NCBI RefSeq assembly: GCF_000959525.1
Contig: NZ_CP009832.1
Span: 2,108,001-2,172,000, forward strand
Direction: 5' to 3'
Source of the DNA: Burkholderia multivorans ATCC BAA-247
GTDB taxonomy: Bacteria; Pseudomonadota; Gammaproteobacteria; Burkholderiales; Burkholderiaceae
Length of the DNA stretch: 64,000 nucleotides
The position numbers were made by a program, and so were the translations under genes. The notes under the pieces were generated by a model that saw only the letters and a list, made by a program, of their open reading frames with translations, was not told where the DNA came from and ran no database searches. How positions within the stretch are numbered: position 1 is the stretch's first letter; each line of letters opens with the position of its first letter. Of the stretch, positions 9,615 through 20,812 are shown piece after piece.

Positions 9615-10397
9615 ATGATCCTGAAATCCCCCCGCCTGTGGTTCGCGGCGGCTGCTTTCGCAGCGGCGCCGGCCTTTGCCCAGAACATCGCCGTCGTCAA
9701 CGGCACGCCGATTCCGAAGTCGCGCGCCGACGCGATGGTCGCGCAACTCGTGCAGCAAGGCCAGACCGATAGCCCGCAGCTGCAGCAGGCCGTGCGCCAG
9801 GAACTCGTGAACCGCGAAATCCTGATGCAGGAAGCGATTCGCGAAGGCATCCCGAATCGCCCGGACGTGAAGGCACAGGTCGCGGTCGCGCAGCAGACGG
9901 TCGTGCTGCGCGCGATGATCGAGAACTTCCTGAAGAAGAACCAGCCGACCGACGCCGAAGTGAAAGCGCGCTACGACGAGCTCGTGAAGACGGCCGGCGG
10001 CAACCGCGAATATCACCTGCACCACATCCTCGTCGACAGCGAGCAGCAGGCGAAGGACCTGATCGCGAAGATCAAGGGCGGCGCGAAGTTCGAGGATCTC
10101 GCGAAGCAGTATTCGAAGGATCCGGGCTCGGGCAAGAATGGCGGCGACCTCGACTGGTCGGACCCGAAGGCGTACGTGCCGGAATTCGCGGCAGCCGCGC
10201 AGAAGCTGCAGAAAGGCCAGATGACGGACGAGCCCGTGAAGACGCAGTTCGGCTGGCACATCATCCGCGTCGACGACATTCGCGACGTCGCACCGCCGCC
10301 GTTCGCGCAGGTGAAGGCGCAGATCGCGCAGCAGCTCGTGCAGCAGAAGCTGCAGACGTTCGAGGAAACGCTGCGTCAGCAGGCGAAGATCCAGTAA
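9615..10397 (+). CDS. Periplasmic peptidyl-prolyl isomerase, parvulin type
   Basis: A 260-residue exported folding factor. A signal peptide with a typical cleavage site (FAAAPAFA then QN) occupies the first 22 residues. A SurA-like N-terminal helical region follows, and the parvulin PPIC domain covers about residues 130-230 (YHLHHILVDSEQQAKDL, GGAKFEDLAKQYSKDPGSG, GGDLDW, FGWHIIRVDD). It would isomerise prolyl bonds of proteins in the periplasm, similar to PrsA or the Bordetella Par27 group. A strong terminator lies just downstream. Exact client proteins are unknown. Confidence 0.94.
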   Translation: MILKSPRLWFAAAAFAAAPAFAQNIAVVNGTPIPKSRADAMVAQLVQQGQTDSPQLQQAVRQELVNREILMQEAIREGIPNRPDVKAQVAVAQQTVVLRAMIENFLKKNQPTDAEVKARYDELVKTAGGNREYHLHHILVDSEQQAKDLIAKIKGGAKFEDLAKQYSKDPGSGKNGGDLDWSDPKAYVPEFAAAAQKLQKGQMTDEPVKTQFGWHIIRVDDIRDVAPPPFAQVKAQIAQQLVQQKLQTFEETLRQQAKIQ

Positions 10398-10421
10398 CGT
10401 CGCCGACGCTGCACCAAAGAG

Positions 10422-10448
10422 AAAGGCCGCTTCGAGCGGCCTTTTTTG
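10422..10448 (+). terminator. Rho-independent terminator after the parvulin gene
   Basis: Arms AAAGGCCGC and GCGGCCTTT around a TTCGA loop, followed by a run of T. In the other direction it is followed by CTCTTT, so it may also stop transcription from the convergent acetyltransferase gene. Confidence 0.8.
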
Positions 10449-10506
10449 TTGCGTGCGCGCGAAGCGCGAACGCGGCGCGCGGCAGATCGCAGCACGGCGG
10501 CGCTGC

Positions 10507-11064
10507 TCAGTGCTGCGCCTGCTCCGGATAGAACGCGTCGTGATAGCGGACGATGCCCGCGCGGTGCGGCGCGGCATCGTCGAGCATCAGCGCCAGAAAA
10601 TGCGTGGCCGGCGCGTCGGGAAACACGAGTTCGGCGCACGGCGCGAAGCCGAAGCGCGCATAGTAGGCGGGATCGCCGAGCACGACACAGCCCTGCGCGC
10701 CGCGACGGCGCAATGCGTCGAGCGCCGTGCGCACGAGGCCGGCGCCGACGCTGCGCCGCCGGCAATCGGCCCGCACCGCGAGCGGTGCGAGCCCGTACCA
10801 GCGCGAATCGCCGGCCGCTGCGCCGCCGATCGATACCGGCGAACAGGCGACATGCCCGATCACGCGGCCGTCGCGCTCCGCGACAAGCGACACGGCGAGC
10901 GCGCGATCCGCGCGCAGCGCGTCGACGATCCGCCGTTCGAACTGCCCGTGCTCCGGTTCGCCCGCGAACGCGGACACGATCACGTCTGCGATCGCGTCGA
11001 CGTCGGACGCGCGCTCGTCGCGCAGCGTGACGACTTCGACGGGTGCGTACGGATCGAACGACAC
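10507..11064 (-). CDS. GNAT family N-acetyltransferase (YhbS-like)
   Basis: A 185-residue acetyltransferase. The acetyl-CoA-binding region is seen in LAPLAVRADCRRRSVGAGLV, a slightly relaxed form of the Q/RxxGxG/A motif, followed by CVVLGDPAYYARFGFAP, a segment typical of YhbS-like proteins. The substrate is unknown. The start is four bases after the purL stop, so it is probably translated from the purL transcript. Nothing in the sequence links it to purine synthesis. Confidence 0.88.
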   Translation of the reverse strand: MSFDPYAPVEVVTLRDERASDVDAIADVIVSAFAGEPEHGQFERRIVDALRADRALAVSLVAERDGRVIGHVACSPVSIGGAAAGDSRWYGLAPLAVRADCRRRSVGAGLVRTALDALRRRGAQGCVVLGDPAYYARFGFAPCAELVFPDAPATHFLALMLDDAAPHRAGIVRYHDAFYPEQAQH

Positions 11065-11068
11065 GGCG

Positions 11069-14000
11069 TCAGCCGATCCAGCGGCGCGCGTTGCGGAACA
11101 CGCGCATCCACGGGCTCGCTTCGCCCCAGCCTTCCGGATGCCAGCTCATCGTGACCGTGCGATGCACGCGTTCCATGTGCGGCATCAGCACCGTGAAGCG
11201 GCCGTCGGCCGTCGTGACCGACGTGATGCCGGCCGGCGACCCGTTCGGGTTGAACGGATAGCGTTCGGTCGCCTCGCCGCGATGATCGACGTAGCGCATC
11301 GCGACCGCGACGCGCTCGATGTCGCCCTGCTGCGAGAAGTCCGCATAGCCTTCGCCGTGCGCGACCGCGACCGGAATCCGCGACCCTTCCATCCCCGTGA
11401 AGAAGATCGACGGCGACTTCTCGACTTCGACGAACGAGAAGCGCGCTTCGAACTGCTCGGACTTGTTGCGCGTGAACTTCGGCCATGCGTCGGCGCCCGG
11501 AATCATCGACGAGAGGCTCGACAGCATCTGGCAGCCGTTGCAGATCCCGAGCGCGAACGTGTCGGGGCGTGCGAAGAACGCGGAGAACATGTCGGCCAGC
11601 TTCGCGTTGAAGCGGATCGTCTTGGCCCAGCCTTCGCCGGCGCCAAGCACGTCGCCGTACGAGAAGCCGCCGCACGCGACCGCGCCCGCGAAATCGGCAA
11701 GCGTCGCGCGGCCGGCGAGCAGATCGCTCATGTGGACGTCGTGCGCATCGAAGCCCGCGCGATCGAACGCGTAGGCGGTTTCGAGATGCGAGTTCACGCC
11801 CTGCTCGCGCAGGATCGCGACGCGCGGGCGCGCGCCCGTCGCGATGAACGGCGCGGCGACGTCTTCTTCCGGATCGAAGCCGAGCACCGGCGAGATGCCC
11901 GGATCGGCCGCATCGAGCAGCGCGTCGTATTCGGCATCCGCACACGCCGGGTTGTCGCGCAGGCGCGCGATGCGCCAGCTGACTTCGCCCCATGCGCGAT
12001 GCAGCTCGGTGCGCGGCGCATCGAAAATCTTCTTCGCATCGCGGTACACCTCGATCACGTCGCGGTCGTTGACCGTGCCGATCACGTGCGAGCACGTCGA
12101 CAGCCCGAATTCGCGCAGCGCGCCGAGCACCGCGTCGCGGTCGGCCGCACGCACCTGCACGACGGCGCCCAGTTCCTCGTTGAACAGTGCGCGCAGCGTG
12201 CGGTCGTCGCGACGTCCGCTCGTCTGCTTCGCCCAGTCCTTCGCGTCGCCGTAGTCCGATTCGTGGTTCGCGTCGAGCGTCAGCATGTCGACGTTCAGCG
12301 ACACGCCGGCGCGCCCCGCGAACGCCATTTCGCAGACCGTCGCCCACAGCCCGCCGTCCGAGCGGTCGTGGTACGCGAGCAGCTTGCCCTGCGCGTTCAG
12401 CGACTGGATCGCGTCGAAGAAGCGCTTCAGGTCCTGCGGATCGTCGACGTCCGGCGTCGTGTCGCCGACCTGCTGCGTGACCTGCGCGAAGATGCTGCCG
12501 CCCATGCGGTTCTTGCCGCGACCGAGGTCGATCGCGATCAGCACGCTGTCGCCGGCGTCGGCGACGCGGCGCAGCTGCGGCGTCAGATGACGGCGCACGT
12601 CCTCGACCGGCGCGAACGCCGAGATGATCAGCGACACCGGCGCGACGACTTCCTTCGCGACGCCCTGCTCCTCCCACTTCGTCTTCATCGACAGCGAGTC
12701 CTTGCCGACCGGGATGCCGATGCCGAGCGCCGGGCACAGCTCCATGCCGATCGCCTTCACCGTGTCGAACAGCGCGGCGTCCTCGCCCGGCGTGCCGCAT
12801 GCGGCCATCCAGTTCGCGGACAGCTTCAGCTTGTCGAGCGACGCGATCGGCGCGCTCGCGATGTTCGTGATCGCCTCGCCGACCGCCATGCGGCCCGACG
12901 CGGGCGCATCGATCACGGCGAGCGGCGTGCGCTCGGCCATCGTCATCGCCTCGCCGCGGAAGCCCGCGTAGTCGAGCGCGGTGATCGCGCAGTCGGCGAC
13001 CGGCACCTGCCACGGGCCGACCATCTGGTCGCGCACCGACGTGCCGCCGACCGTACGGTCGCCGATCGTGATCAGGAACGACTTGCTCGCAACCGTCGGA
13101 TGCTTGAGCACGTCGACCGCGACCGCGGACAGCGCGATGCCCGTCACGTCGACCGGTGCGCGCTCGGTATGCACGCGCGTGACGTCGCGGTGCATGCGCG
13201 GCGGCTTGCCGAGCAGGACCTCCATCGGCATGTCGACCGGGTACGCATCCGCGCCGGTCGCCTGCTCGTCGAAGAGTTGCAGCTGGAGTTCGTCGGTCGC
13301 GACGCCGACCACCGAGAACGGGCAGCGCTCGCGCGCGCAGATCGCCTCGAAGCGCGGCAGGTCGGCCGGCGCGATCGCGAGCACGTAGCGCTCCTGCGCT
13401 TCGTTCGACCAGATCTCGCGCGGCGACAGGCCCGACTCCTCCAGTGCGATCTTGCGCAACTCGAAGCGCGCGCCCTTGCCCGCGCCGTCGACGATCTCGG
13501 GGAACGCGTTCGACAGGCCGCCCGCACCCACGTCGTGGATGCTGAGGATCGGGTTTTCCGCGCCGAGCTGCCAGCAGCCGTTGATCACTTCCTGCGCGCG
13601 CCGCTCGATTTCCGGATTGCCGCGCTGGACCGAGTCGAAGTCGAGTTCGGCCGTGTTCGCGCCGGTCGCCATCGAGCTCGCGGCGCCGCCGCCCATTCCG
13701 ATCCGCATGCCGGGGCCGCCGATCTGGATCAGCAGCGAACCGGCCGGCACGTCGTGCTTGTGCGTGTGCTGATCGGCGATGTTGCCGAGGCCGCCCGCGA
13801 TCATGATCGGCTTGTGATAGCCGCGCACGGTGCCGCCGACGTTCTGTTCGTACACGCGGAAATAGCCGCCGAGGTTCGGGCGGCCGAATTCGTTGTTGAA
13901 CGCGGCGCCGCCGAGCGGGCCGTCGATCATGATCTGCAGCGGCGACGCGATGCGGTCCGGACGGCCGTACGGGCCGTGCTGCTCGTTCGGATTGCGCTGC

Positions 14001-15133
14001 GCGAGCGGCTGCGCGGCGTCGCGCGCGTTTTCCCACGCCTGGCGTGCGCCCGGCAGATCGAGGTTCGATACCGTGAAGCCCGTCAGGCCCGCCTTCGGCC
14101 GCGCACCGCGGCCCGTCGCGCCTTCGTCGCGGATCTCGCCGCCCGCGCCGGTCGCCGCGCCCGGGAACGGCGAGATCGCCGTCGGGTGGTTGTGCGTCTC
14201 GACCTTCATCAGCGTGTGCGTAAGCTCCGTGTGGCGGCCGTAGCGCTCGCCCGGCTCGCCGGCCGCGCCCGCGCCGCGCGGGAACCAGCGCTCGGCTTCG
14301 GCGCCCATCATGATCGACGAGTTGTCCGAATACGCGACGATCGTGCCTTGCGGGCTCAGCTTCTCGGTGTTGCGGATCATCGCGAACAGCGACATGTCCT
14401 GCGCTTCGCCGTCGATCGTCCACTGCGCGTTGAAGATCTTGTGACGGCAGTGCTCGCTGTTCGCCTGCGCGAACATCATCAGCTCGACGTCGGTCGGATT
14501 GCGCTCGAGCTTGCGGAACGCATCGACGAGGTAGTCGATTTCGTCTTCGGCGAGCGCGAGGCCCAGCTCGACGTTCGCGCGCTCGAGCGCGCCGCGGCCG
14601 GCGCCGAGCACGTCGACCGTCGTCAGCGGCTTGGCCGGCAGTTCGTCGAACAGGTGTTTCGCGTCGTCGCGCGCAGCCACCACGCTTTCGGTCATCCGGT
14701 CATGCAGCGCGGCCGCGACCGCGGCGCGCGCGTCGTCGGACAGCGCCTTCTTGCCGCCGAGCAGGCCCGACTTCAGCGTGACCGTGAACTCGATGCCGCG
14801 CTCGATGCGGCGCACGTGCGTGAGGCCGCAGTGCTGCGCGATGTCGGTCGCCTTGCTGGCCCACGGCGACACCGTGCCGAAGCGCGGCAGCACGACGAAG
14901 GTCTCGAGCGTCCCTTTCTCGGTCGCCGGCTCGAACGGCGCGCCGTAGTGCATCAGCGCATCGATGCGCGCGCTGTCGTCGGCCGACAGCGGTTCGGCCG
15001 CGTTGACGAAATGCAGGTACTGGCCGCGCACCGCGACGATGTTGGCGTCGATTTGCCTGAGCGTGTCGAGCAGACGGGTTTGACGGAAATCGGAGAGGGC
15101 CGAAGCGCCGGGAAAACACGAGAAGTGAGCCAT
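11069..15133 (-). CDS. purL: Phosphoribosylformylglycinamidine synthase, single-chain form
   Basis: A 1354-residue large-type PurL, which converts FGAR to FGAM with ATP and glutamine in de novo purine synthesis. It carries the N-terminal domain, two AIR-synthase-like halves (for example [18 protein letters not shown] and [19 protein letters not shown]) and a C-terminal class I glutamine amidotransferase domain with the nucleophile in [12 protein letters not shown] and the downstream AHGEGY histidine. The length matches gamma/beta-proteobacterial single-chain enzymes. The start MAHFSCFPG lies about 55 bases after a TATAAT box. A GNAT gene follows by four bases. Confidence 0.98.
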   Translation of the reverse strand: MAHFSCFPGASALSDFRQTRLLDTLRQIDANIVAVRGQYLHFVNAAEPLSADDSARIDALMHYGAPFEPATEKGTLETFVVLPRFGTVSPWASKATDIAQHCGLTHVRRIERGIEFTVTLKSGLLGGKKALSDDARAAVAAALHDRMTESVVAARDDAKHLFDELPAKPLTTVDVLGAGRGALERANVELGLALAEDEIDYLVDAFRKLERNPTDVELMMFAQANSEHCRHKIFNAQWTIDGEAQDMSLFAMIRNTEKLSPQGTIVAYSDNSSIMMGAEAERWFPRGAGAAGEPGERYGRHTELTHTLMKVETHNHPTAISPFPGAATGAGGEIRDEGATGRGARPKAGLTGFTVSNLDLPGARQAWENARDAAQPLAQRNPNEQHGPYGRPDRIASPLQIMIDGPLGGAAFNNEFGRPNLGGYFRVYEQNVGGTVRGYHKPIMIAGGLGNIADQHTHKHDVPAGSLLIQIGGPGMRIGMGGGAASSMATGANTAELDFDSVQRGNPEIERRAQEVINGCWQLGAENPILSIHDVGAGGLSNAFPEIVDGAGKGARFELRKIALEESGLSPREIWSNEAQERYVLAIAPADLPRFEAICARERCPFSVVGVATDELQLQLFDEQATGADAYPVDMPMEVLLGKPPRMHRDVTRVHTERAPVDVTGIALSAVAVDVLKHPTVASKSFLITIGDRTVGGTSVRDQMVGPWQVPVADCAITALDYAGFRGEAMTMAERTPLAVIDAPASGRMAVGEAITNIASAPIASLDKLKLSANWMAACGTPGEDAALFDTVKAIGMELCPALGIGIPVGKDSLSMKTKWEEQGVAKEVVAPVSLIISAFAPVEDVRRHLTPQLRRVADAGDSVLIAIDLGRGKNRMGGSIFAQVTQQVGDTTPDVDDPQDLKRFFDAIQSLNAQGKLLAYHDRSDGGLWATVCEMAFAGRAGVSLNVDMLTLDANHESDYGDAKDWAKQTSGRRDDRTLRALFNEELGAVVQVRAADRDAVLGALREFGLSTCSHVIGTVNDRDVIEVYRDAKKIFDAPRTELHRAWGEVSWRIARLRDNPACADAEYDALLDAADPGISPVLGFDPEEDVAAPFIATGARPRVAILREQGVNSHLETAYAFDRAGFDAHDVHMSDLLAGRATLADFAGAVACGGFSYGDVLGAGEGWAKTIRFNAKLADMFSAFFARPDTFALGICNGCQMLSSLSSMIPGADAWPKFTRNKSEQFEARFSFVEVEKSPSIFFTGMEGSRIPVAVAHGEGYADFSQQGDIERVAVAMRYVDHRGEATERYPFNPNGSPAGITSVTTADGRFTVLMPHMERVHRTVTMSWHPEGWGEASPWMRVFRNARRWIG

Positions 15134-15194
15134 GGGCTGGACTGACGTCGATGAGTCGCGCTAGAGGGCGACATGGGGCGAAAGGAAGGCCGTA

Positions 15195-15200
15195 ATTATA
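15195..15200 (-). promoter_or_regulatory. -10 box (TATAAT) of the purL promoter
   Basis: A perfect TATAAT on the minus strand, about 60 bases before the purL start. The -35 is less clear; TCTTGG lies 16 bases further upstream. A purine-repressor operator was looked for and not seen. Confidence 0.45.
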
Positions 15201-15383
15201 CCCGTAAGTCGGTCGCCCAAGACCGCCCGTCGGGTGCGCCGCGTGCACCGCCGCGGTGCGCGTGCGGCCGCGCGGCGCCGTCCGGCGCGATTTTGGCGCT
15301 ATCATTCGCGGTTCCCCGGGCCGCGGGCCCGTCACGCGAATTCTCACCGGGTGGCCGCGCGCCGCCCGTCATCGAAGCAATCC

Positions 15384-16688
15384 ATGGATGTCATCGTCAT
15401 CGGCGGCGGACTCACCGGCGTCGCCACCGCCTACCAGCTCCGGGCGGCCGGTCATCGCGTCTGCGTGGTCGAACGCCACGCGACCGTCGCGCAGGGCGCG
15501 ACCTACGGCGACGGCGGCGCGCTGCTGCCGAGCCCGCTCGACGTCTGGTTCGGGCCGACCTTCATGCACGCGCGCCAGCCGCGCGACAGCGGCATCGTGT
15601 ACAAGCCCGGTTTCGACGGCGCCGTGCGCCGCTTCGCCAAGCGGCTCGCCGCGTTGCGCGAGCCCGACGCGTTCGTCGCGCAGTATGCGCGGCTGCGCCC
15701 GCTGATCGACGCGGCGCGCGAGGCGGTCGCCGACATCGAGAACCGCTTCCGGCTCGAGTTCGAGCAGAAGACGGGCATCCTGCACGTCGTGCGCGACGCG
15801 CGCGACTGGGAGGCGCTGCAGCCGGCGCTGGCGCTGCTGCCCACGCTCGATCAGCCGCACCGGACGCTGAGCGCCGACGCGTGCGCCGCGCTCGAACCGT
15901 CGGTGCGCGCCGAGCCGGATTTCGCCGGCGGCGTGCTGCTCGAAACCGAGCGCACCGGCAACTGTCCGCTGTTCGCGAAGCTCGTCAAGCAGACGCTCGA
16001 CGAGCACGGCGTGCAGTTCCGCTTCGGCGCCGACGTCGCGGCGATTCGCGTCGACGCGGGCCGCGCGGCGGTCGAACTCGCGCCGCCGCGCGGCGACCGG
16101 CGCGCCGCGCATGCGCGCGAAGTCGACGTGATTTCGGCCGACGCGGTCGTGGTCGCCGCCGGCACCGGCAGCATCGCGCTGCTCGAGCGGCTCGGCTGGC
16201 GGCTGCCGCTGCATCCGATCCGCGTGCACACGCTGAGCGCGCCGATCGCGTACGAAGAGTACGCGCCGCATCTGAGCATCGTCGATTCGGTCAAGCGGAT
16301 CGCGATCACGCGGATCCAGCAGCGGCTGCGAATCGGCGGCGGCGCGGTGCTGCAGCGCGCCGCCGATCTCGCAAAGCCGCTCGCCGAACCGCTCGCCGAA
16401 GCCGCGCTCGCGCTGCTCGGCCAGGCCGCGCACGACTGGGTGCCGGGCGCCGCGAAGATTTCGGCCGCGTTGTCGTGGCAGGGTGCGCAGCTGCTGTCGC
16501 CGGACGGGCTGCCGGTCGTCGGTCCGACCCCGCATCCGCGCGTATTCGTCAATATGGGCCACGGGCCGGCCGGTTGGGCGCTCGCCTGCGGGTCTGCTAA
16601 AGTGGTGACCGACTATCTCGGCGGCAACGTGCAGCACTGGCCCGCCGACACGCTCGCCGCGCTGCGCGCCGAGCGCTTCACGACCTGA
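15384..16688 (+). CDS. FAD-dependent amino-acid oxidoreductase (DadA-like)
   Basis: A 434-residue protein of the DAO family. The N-terminal dinucleotide-binding motif VIVIGGGLTGVATAYQL is at residues 3-19, and the C-terminal FAD-contacting segment includes PDGLPVVGPTPHPRVFVN and MGHGPAGWALACGSA. These match D-amino acid dehydrogenase and related oxidoreductases, which oxidise amino acids to keto acids and pass electrons to the respiratory chain. The substrate is not determined. nnrDE follows after 41 bases and is likely co-transcribed. The start is the first ATG giving the complete Rossmann motif. Confidence 0.88.
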   Translation: MDVIVIGGGLTGVATAYQLRAAGHRVCVVERHATVAQGATYGDGGALLPSPLDVWFGPTFMHARQPRDSGIVYKPGFDGAVRRFAKRLAALREPDAFVAQYARLRPLIDAAREAVADIENRFRLEFEQKTGILHVVRDARDWEALQPALALLPTLDQPHRTLSADACAALEPSVRAEPDFAGGVLLETERTGNCPLFAKLVKQTLDEHGVQFRFGADVAAIRVDAGRAAVELAPPRGDRRAAHAREVDVISADAVVVAAGTGSIALLERLGWRLPLHPIRVHTLSAPIAYEEYAPHLSIVDSVKRIAITRIQQRLRIGGGAVLQRAADLAKPLAEPLAEAALALLGQAAHDWVPGAAKISAALSWQGAQLLSPDGLPVVGPTPHPRVFVNMGHGPAGWALACGSAKVVTDYLGGNVQHWPADTLAALRAERFTT

Positions 16689-16729
16689 CCGCCGCGCGAC
16701 GCTTCGCGGCGGGTTCCCGATCCGTCGCC

Positions 16730-18274
16730 ATGCCGCTCGCCCACCCGTTCCCCGATTCCGACCCGATCGCGCTGCTGCGCGTCGCCGATCTGCGCACCGC
16801 CGAAACGGCCGCGGCCGCCGCCCTGCCCGCGCATACGCTGATGGACCGCGCCGGCACGGCCGCCGCGCACTGGCTCGCCGCGCGCACCGGCGGCAGCGGC
16901 CGGCCGGTGTGGTTCGCCGTCGGCCCGGGCAACAACGGCGGCGACGCACTCGTCGCGGCTGCGCGGCTGCAGCAGCTCGGCGTCGCCGTGCACGCGTGGA
17001 TGCCGGTGCCCGTCAAGCCCGACGACGCGCAATGGGCACTCGGCGTCGCACGCGCGGCCGGCGTGCCGATCGCGGCCGAGCCGCCCGCGTCGCTGGACGG
17101 CTATGCGTGGGTCGTCGACGGGCTGTTCGGCATCGGGCTCGGCCGCGCGCTCGACGGCGTCTTCGCTGCGCAGGCCGCACGCATCGCCGAGCATGCGCGA
17201 CGCGGCGGCGCGGTGCTCGCGCTCGACGTGCCGAGCGGGCTCGACAGCGATACGGGGCAGATCGTCGGCGGCGGTGCGGCCGTCGTCGCGACGCACACGC
17301 TGACCTTCATCGGCGCGAAGCCGGGCCTGTACATGGTCGAGGGTCGCGATCTGGCCGGCGAAATCGACATCGCGTCGCTCGACCTCGCGCCGCCCGCCTC
17401 GCCGGCGATCGTGCTGAACGCGCCCGCACGGTTTGCGCACGCGCTGCCCGCGCGCGCATTCGCGTCGCATAAGGGCACGTTCGGCAGCCTCGCCGTGCTC
17501 GGCGGCGACACCGGCATGTGCGGCGCGCCGATCCTCGCCGCGCGCGCCGCGCTGTTCGCGGGCGCGGGCAAGGTGCACGTCGGCTTGCTCGGCGCCGGCG
17601 CGCCGCCTTACGATCCGCCGTTCCCGGAGCTGATGCTGCATCCTGCCGACACGCTCGAACTCGGCGCGATGACCGCGATCGCAGCCGGGTGCGGGCTCGG
17701 CACGCGCGACGCCGCGGCCACGCTCGTACGCGACGCGCTCGCACACGATGCCGCCGCGCTGCTCGACGCCGATGCGCTGAACCTCGTCGCCGCGCACGCG
17801 GATCTCGCCGCGGCCGTCGCCGCGCGCGGCGCCCGCGGCCGCGCGTGCGTGCTGACGCCGCATCCGCTCGAAGCGGCGCGGCTGCTCGGCAGCGACACGC
17901 GCGCGGTGCAGCGCGACCGCCTCGCGGCCGCACAGGCGCTTGCCGCGCGCTACGCGAGCATCGTCGTGCTGAAAGGCGCGGGCACGGTCATCGCCGCACC
18001 CGACGGCCGGCTCGCGGTGAATCCGACCGGCAATGCGGCGCTCGCGACGGGCGGCACGGGCGACGTGCTCGGCGGCCTAATCGGCGCGCTGCTGGCGCAG
18101 CGCGTCGCGCCGTACGAAGCGGCGCTCGCCGGCGTCTACCTGCACGGGCTCGCCGCCGACACGCTGACCGCGGCCGGCACCGGGCCGGTGGGCCTGACTG
18201 CCGGCGAACTGGCGCCGACGGTGCGCACGCTGATCAATCGCCTTTTTCGTTCGTCGCCGCGCGCCGACGCATAA
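16730..18274 (+). CDS. nnr: Bifunctional NAD(P)HX epimerase / ADP-dependent dehydratase
   Basis: A 514-residue fusion that repairs hydrated NADH and NADPH. The N-terminal YjeF epimerase domain (about 1-220) contains [16 protein letters not shown] and [13 protein letters not shown]. The C-terminal ribokinase-like dehydratase domain (about 230-510) contains the ATP/ADP-site phrase [20 protein letters not shown] and [13 protein letters not shown]. The domain order and length match E. coli Nnr (YjeF). It follows an FAD-linked oxidoreductase; pgi follows after about 110 bases with its own candidate -10 box. Confidence 0.96.
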   Translation: MPLAHPFPDSDPIALLRVADLRTAETAAAAALPAHTLMDRAGTAAAHWLAARTGGSGRPVWFAVGPGNNGGDALVAAARLQQLGVAVHAWMPVPVKPDDAQWALGVARAAGVPIAAEPPASLDGYAWVVDGLFGIGLGRALDGVFAAQAARIAEHARRGGAVLALDVPSGLDSDTGQIVGGGAAVVATHTLTFIGAKPGLYMVEGRDLAGEIDIASLDLAPPASPAIVLNAPARFAHALPARAFASHKGTFGSLAVLGGDTGMCGAPILAARAALFAGAGKVHVGLLGAGAPPYDPPFPELMLHPADTLELGAMTAIAAGCGLGTRDAAATLVRDALAHDAAALLDADALNLVAAHADLAAAVAARGARGRACVLTPHPLEAARLLGSDTRAVQRDRLAAAQALAARYASIVVLKGAGTVIAAPDGRLAVNPTGNAALATGGTGDVLGGLIGALLAQRVAPYEAALAGVYLHGLAADTLTAAGTGPVGLTAGELAPTVRTLINRLFRSSPRADA

Positions 18275-18280
18275 CGCCGC

Positions 18281-18286
18281 TATACT
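18281..18286 (+). promoter_or_regulatory. Possible -10 box upstream of pgi
   Basis: TATACT about 98 bases before the pgi start, just after the nnr stop. No convincing -35 is present, so this is weak. Confidence 0.25.
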
Positions 18287-18383
18287 GACTGCCCCGCCGC
18301 ACGGCGGGCCCTCGTCCGCCGGCCGTCCGATCCCGACGCGCCGGCGCGGCATTCCTCCCGATTCACGCTTCACACGAACCGCC

Positions 18384-20006
18384 ATGACGCTGAATTCGCT
18401 CCCCGCCTGGACTGCCCTTCAATCCCACTTCGAACAGATCCGTCACGCGCGTCTGCGCGACTGGTTTGCGCCGCAGAACGACCCCGCGCCGACGCGCGCC
18501 GAGCGCTTCACGTTCTCGGGCGGCGGTCTCGCGGCCGACTTCTCGAAGAACCGCATCACCGACGAAACGCTGCGCCTGCTCGTGCAGCTCGCGCGCGAAG
18601 CGCGCGTCGAAGCGCGTCGCGACGCGATGTTCGCCGGCGAGATCGTGAACCCGACCGAAGGCCGCGCGGCGCTGCACACCGCGCTGCGCGCGACCGATCC
18701 GCACGCGCCCTTCCATGCGCAGGTGAGCGCGGAGCGCGCGAAGATGGCGACGTTCGCGCGCGCGGTGCGCAGCGGCACGTGGACGGGCCACACGGGCAAG
18801 CGGATCCGCCACGTGATCAACATCGGCATCGGCGGTTCCGACCTCGGGCCGAAAATGGTCACGCACGCGCTGCGCCACGTCGCGACGCGCGACATCTCGA
18901 TGCATTTCGTGTCGAACGTCGACGGCGCCGATCTCGCGCGCGTGCTCGAGCAGGTCGATCCGGAAGAAACGCTCGCGATCGTCGTGTCGAAGACGTTCAC
19001 GACGCTCGAGACGATGACGAACGCGCGCTCGCTGCGCGACTGGTTCGTCGCGAAGGGCTGCCCCGAGGATGCGCTCGCGAAGCACTTCGTCGGCGTTTCG
19101 GCGAATCCGGCCGAGGTCGTGAAATTCGGGATCGCCGCCGACAACGTGTTCGAAATGTGGGACTGGGTCGGCGGCCGCTACTCGCTGTGGTCGGCGGTCG
19201 GCCTGTCGATCATGATCGCGATCGGCCCCGAGCAGTTCGACGAACTGCTCGCCGGCGCGAACGACATGGACCGCCATTTCCGCGAAGCGCCGCTCGAACG
19301 CAACCTGCCGGTGCTGCTCGGCTTGATCGGCATCTGGTATCGGAACTTCTTCGGCTCGCAGAGCTATCTCGTCGCGCCGTATTCGGAAGCGCTGCACTAT
19401 CTGCCGTCGTATCTGCAGCAGCTCGAGATGGAAAGCAACGGCAAGTCGGCGCGCCTCGACGGCCGCTTCGTCGACTATCCGACCGCCGCCGTTACGTGGG
19501 GCGAACCGGGCACGAACGGTCAGCACGCGTTCTTCCAGATGCTGCATCAGGGGCCGACGATCGTACCGATCGACTTCATCGCGGTGCTGACGCCCGAGCA
19601 TCCGCTTGCAAGTCACCATCCGAAGCTGCTCGCGAACTGCTTCGCGCAGAGCGAGGCGCTGATGCTCGGCCGCACGCTCGAGGAAGCGCGCAAGGTCGCC
19701 GGCCCCGGCAAGGAAGATCTCGCGCCGCACCTGACCTTCCCCGGCAACCGCCCGACGACGACGCTGCTCGTCGACGCGCTGACGCCGCGCGCGCTCGGCG
19801 CGCTGATCGCGCTCTACGAGCACAAGGTGCTCGTGCAGGCGACCGTGTGGGACATCAATCCGTTCGATCAGTGGGGCGTCGAGCTCGGCAAGATTCTCGG
19901 CAAGGTCGTCGAGGCCGATCTGGCGGCCGACGCGGTCGATACCGCGAAGCACGACTCGTCGACGACCGCGCTGATCGCGCGCGCACGCGCGGCGCTCAAG
20001 CGCTGA
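18384..20006 (+). CDS. pgi: Glucose-6-phosphate isomerase
   Basis: A 540-residue Pgi, interconverting glucose-6-phosphate and fructose-6-phosphate. Both family signatures are visible: the glycine-rich [17 protein letters not shown] region and the second signature around [18 protein letters not shown], with [10 protein letters not shown] near the end. The length matches the bacterial enzyme. In organisms that use the Entner-Doudoroff route for sugars, as Burkholderia do, this enzyme works mainly in gluconeogenesis and cycling; that is family knowledge. It is followed by a convergent ABC ATPase gene. Confidence 0.98.
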   Translation: MTLNSLPAWTALQSHFEQIRHARLRDWFAPQNDPAPTRAERFTFSGGGLAADFSKNRITDETLRLLVQLAREARVEARRDAMFAGEIVNPTEGRAALHTALRATDPHAPFHAQVSAERAKMATFARAVRSGTWTGHTGKRIRHVINIGIGGSDLGPKMVTHALRHVATRDISMHFVSNVDGADLARVLEQVDPEETLAIVVSKTFTTLETMTNARSLRDWFVAKGCPEDALAKHFVGVSANPAEVVKFGIAADNVFEMWDWVGGRYSLWSAVGLSIMIAIGPEQFDELLAGANDMDRHFREAPLERNLPVLLGLIGIWYRNFFGSQSYLVAPYSEALHYLPSYLQQLEMESNGKSARLDGRFVDYPTAAVTWGEPGTNGQHAFFQMLHQGPTIVPIDFIAVLTPEHPLASHHPKLLANCFAQSEALMLGRTLEEARKVAGPGKEDLAPHLTFPGNRPTTTLLVDALTPRALGALIALYEHKVLVQATVWDINPFDQWGVELGKILGKVVEADLAADAVDTAKHDSSTTALIARARAALKR

Positions 20007-20110
20007 CGCGCGCCGCCGCGGCCGCGTGCGGACGCTGTCGCACGCGGCCCGGCGACCGAGCCGTCGCGCGCTGCGCCGCGTCATGCGGCGCCATGCGGCG
20101 TTATGGCGCC

Positions 20111-20812
20111 TTATGCCGCGTGCGACGCGACGATGCGCCCGGCATCGAGCGTGACTGTCGTCGCACAGCGGCGCGCCAGCTCGGGATCGTGCGTGACGAG
20201 CACGAGCGTCGCGCCGTGCGTGCGGTTCAGTTCGAACATGAGGTCGATCACTGCGTGGCCGGTCGCCGCGTCGAGACTGCCGGTCGGCTCGTCCGCGAAC
20301 AGGATGGCCGGGCGCGTGACGAAGGCGCGCGCGAGCGCGACGCGCTGCTGCTCGCCGCCCGACAGCAGTTTCGGATAATGCGCGGTCCGCTCGGCGAGGC
20401 CGACCTGCGCGAGCAGCGCCCGTGCGCGCTCCGCCGCGTCGCGCGTGCCGATCCCGCCTTGCAGTTCGAGCGGCAGCATCACGTTTTCGAGCGCAGTCAG
20501 ATGCGGCATCAGCTGGAACGACTGGAACACGAAGCCGACCGAGCCGTTGCGCAATGCGGCGCGCGCGTCCTCGTCGAGTTGGTCGAGTGCGCGGCCGAGC
20601 AGCCGAACCGTGCCGCTCGTTGCGCTGTCCAATCCCGCAAGCAGGCCGAGCAGCGTCGATTTGCCGGACCCCGACGCACCGACGATCGCGAGGCTGCTGC
20701 CGGGCCGCACGGCGAGCGAGATGCCGTCGAGGATCGTCAGCTCGCCCGTCGCGTCGGCGACCCGCTTGCACACGTCATGCACTTCGATGATCGGATCGGT
20801 AATCTTGAACAT
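20111..20812 (-). CDS. ABC transporter ATP-binding protein (YbbA/LolD-like)
   Basis: A 233-residue ATPase subunit. Walker A (GASGSGKS), the ABC signature (LSGGEQQRVALARAF), Walker B with the D-loop (ILFADEPTGSLD) and the switch histidine (LVLVTHDPEL) are all present. It belongs to the MacB/LolD/YbbA group. In E. coli ybbA is divergent from tesA and followed by the permease ybbP; here tesA is divergent too, but the gene after this one is pgi, so no permease is adjacent. The start MFKITDP overlaps the tesA start on the other strand by two bases. There is no obvious Shine-Dalgarno, so the start is the best available ATG rather than proven. Confidence 0.9.
   Translation of the reverse strand: MFKITDPIIEVHDVCKRVADATGELTILDGISLAVRPGSSLAIVGASGSGKSTLLGLLAGLDSATSGTVRLLGRALDQLDEDARAALRNGSVGFVFQSFQLMPHLTALENVMLPLELQGGIGTRDAAERARALLAQVGLAERTAHYPKLLSGGEQQRVALARAFVTRPAILFADEPTGSLDAATGHAVIDLMFELNRTHGATLVLVTHDPELARRCATTVTLDAGRIVASHAA

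Noticed and set aside
10727-15145. Very long open frame on the plus strand opposite purL
   Set aside because: Composition is Arg/Ala/His-rich with no family sense; it is the usual antisense shadow of a G+C-rich gene, and purL on the minus strand has complete motifs.
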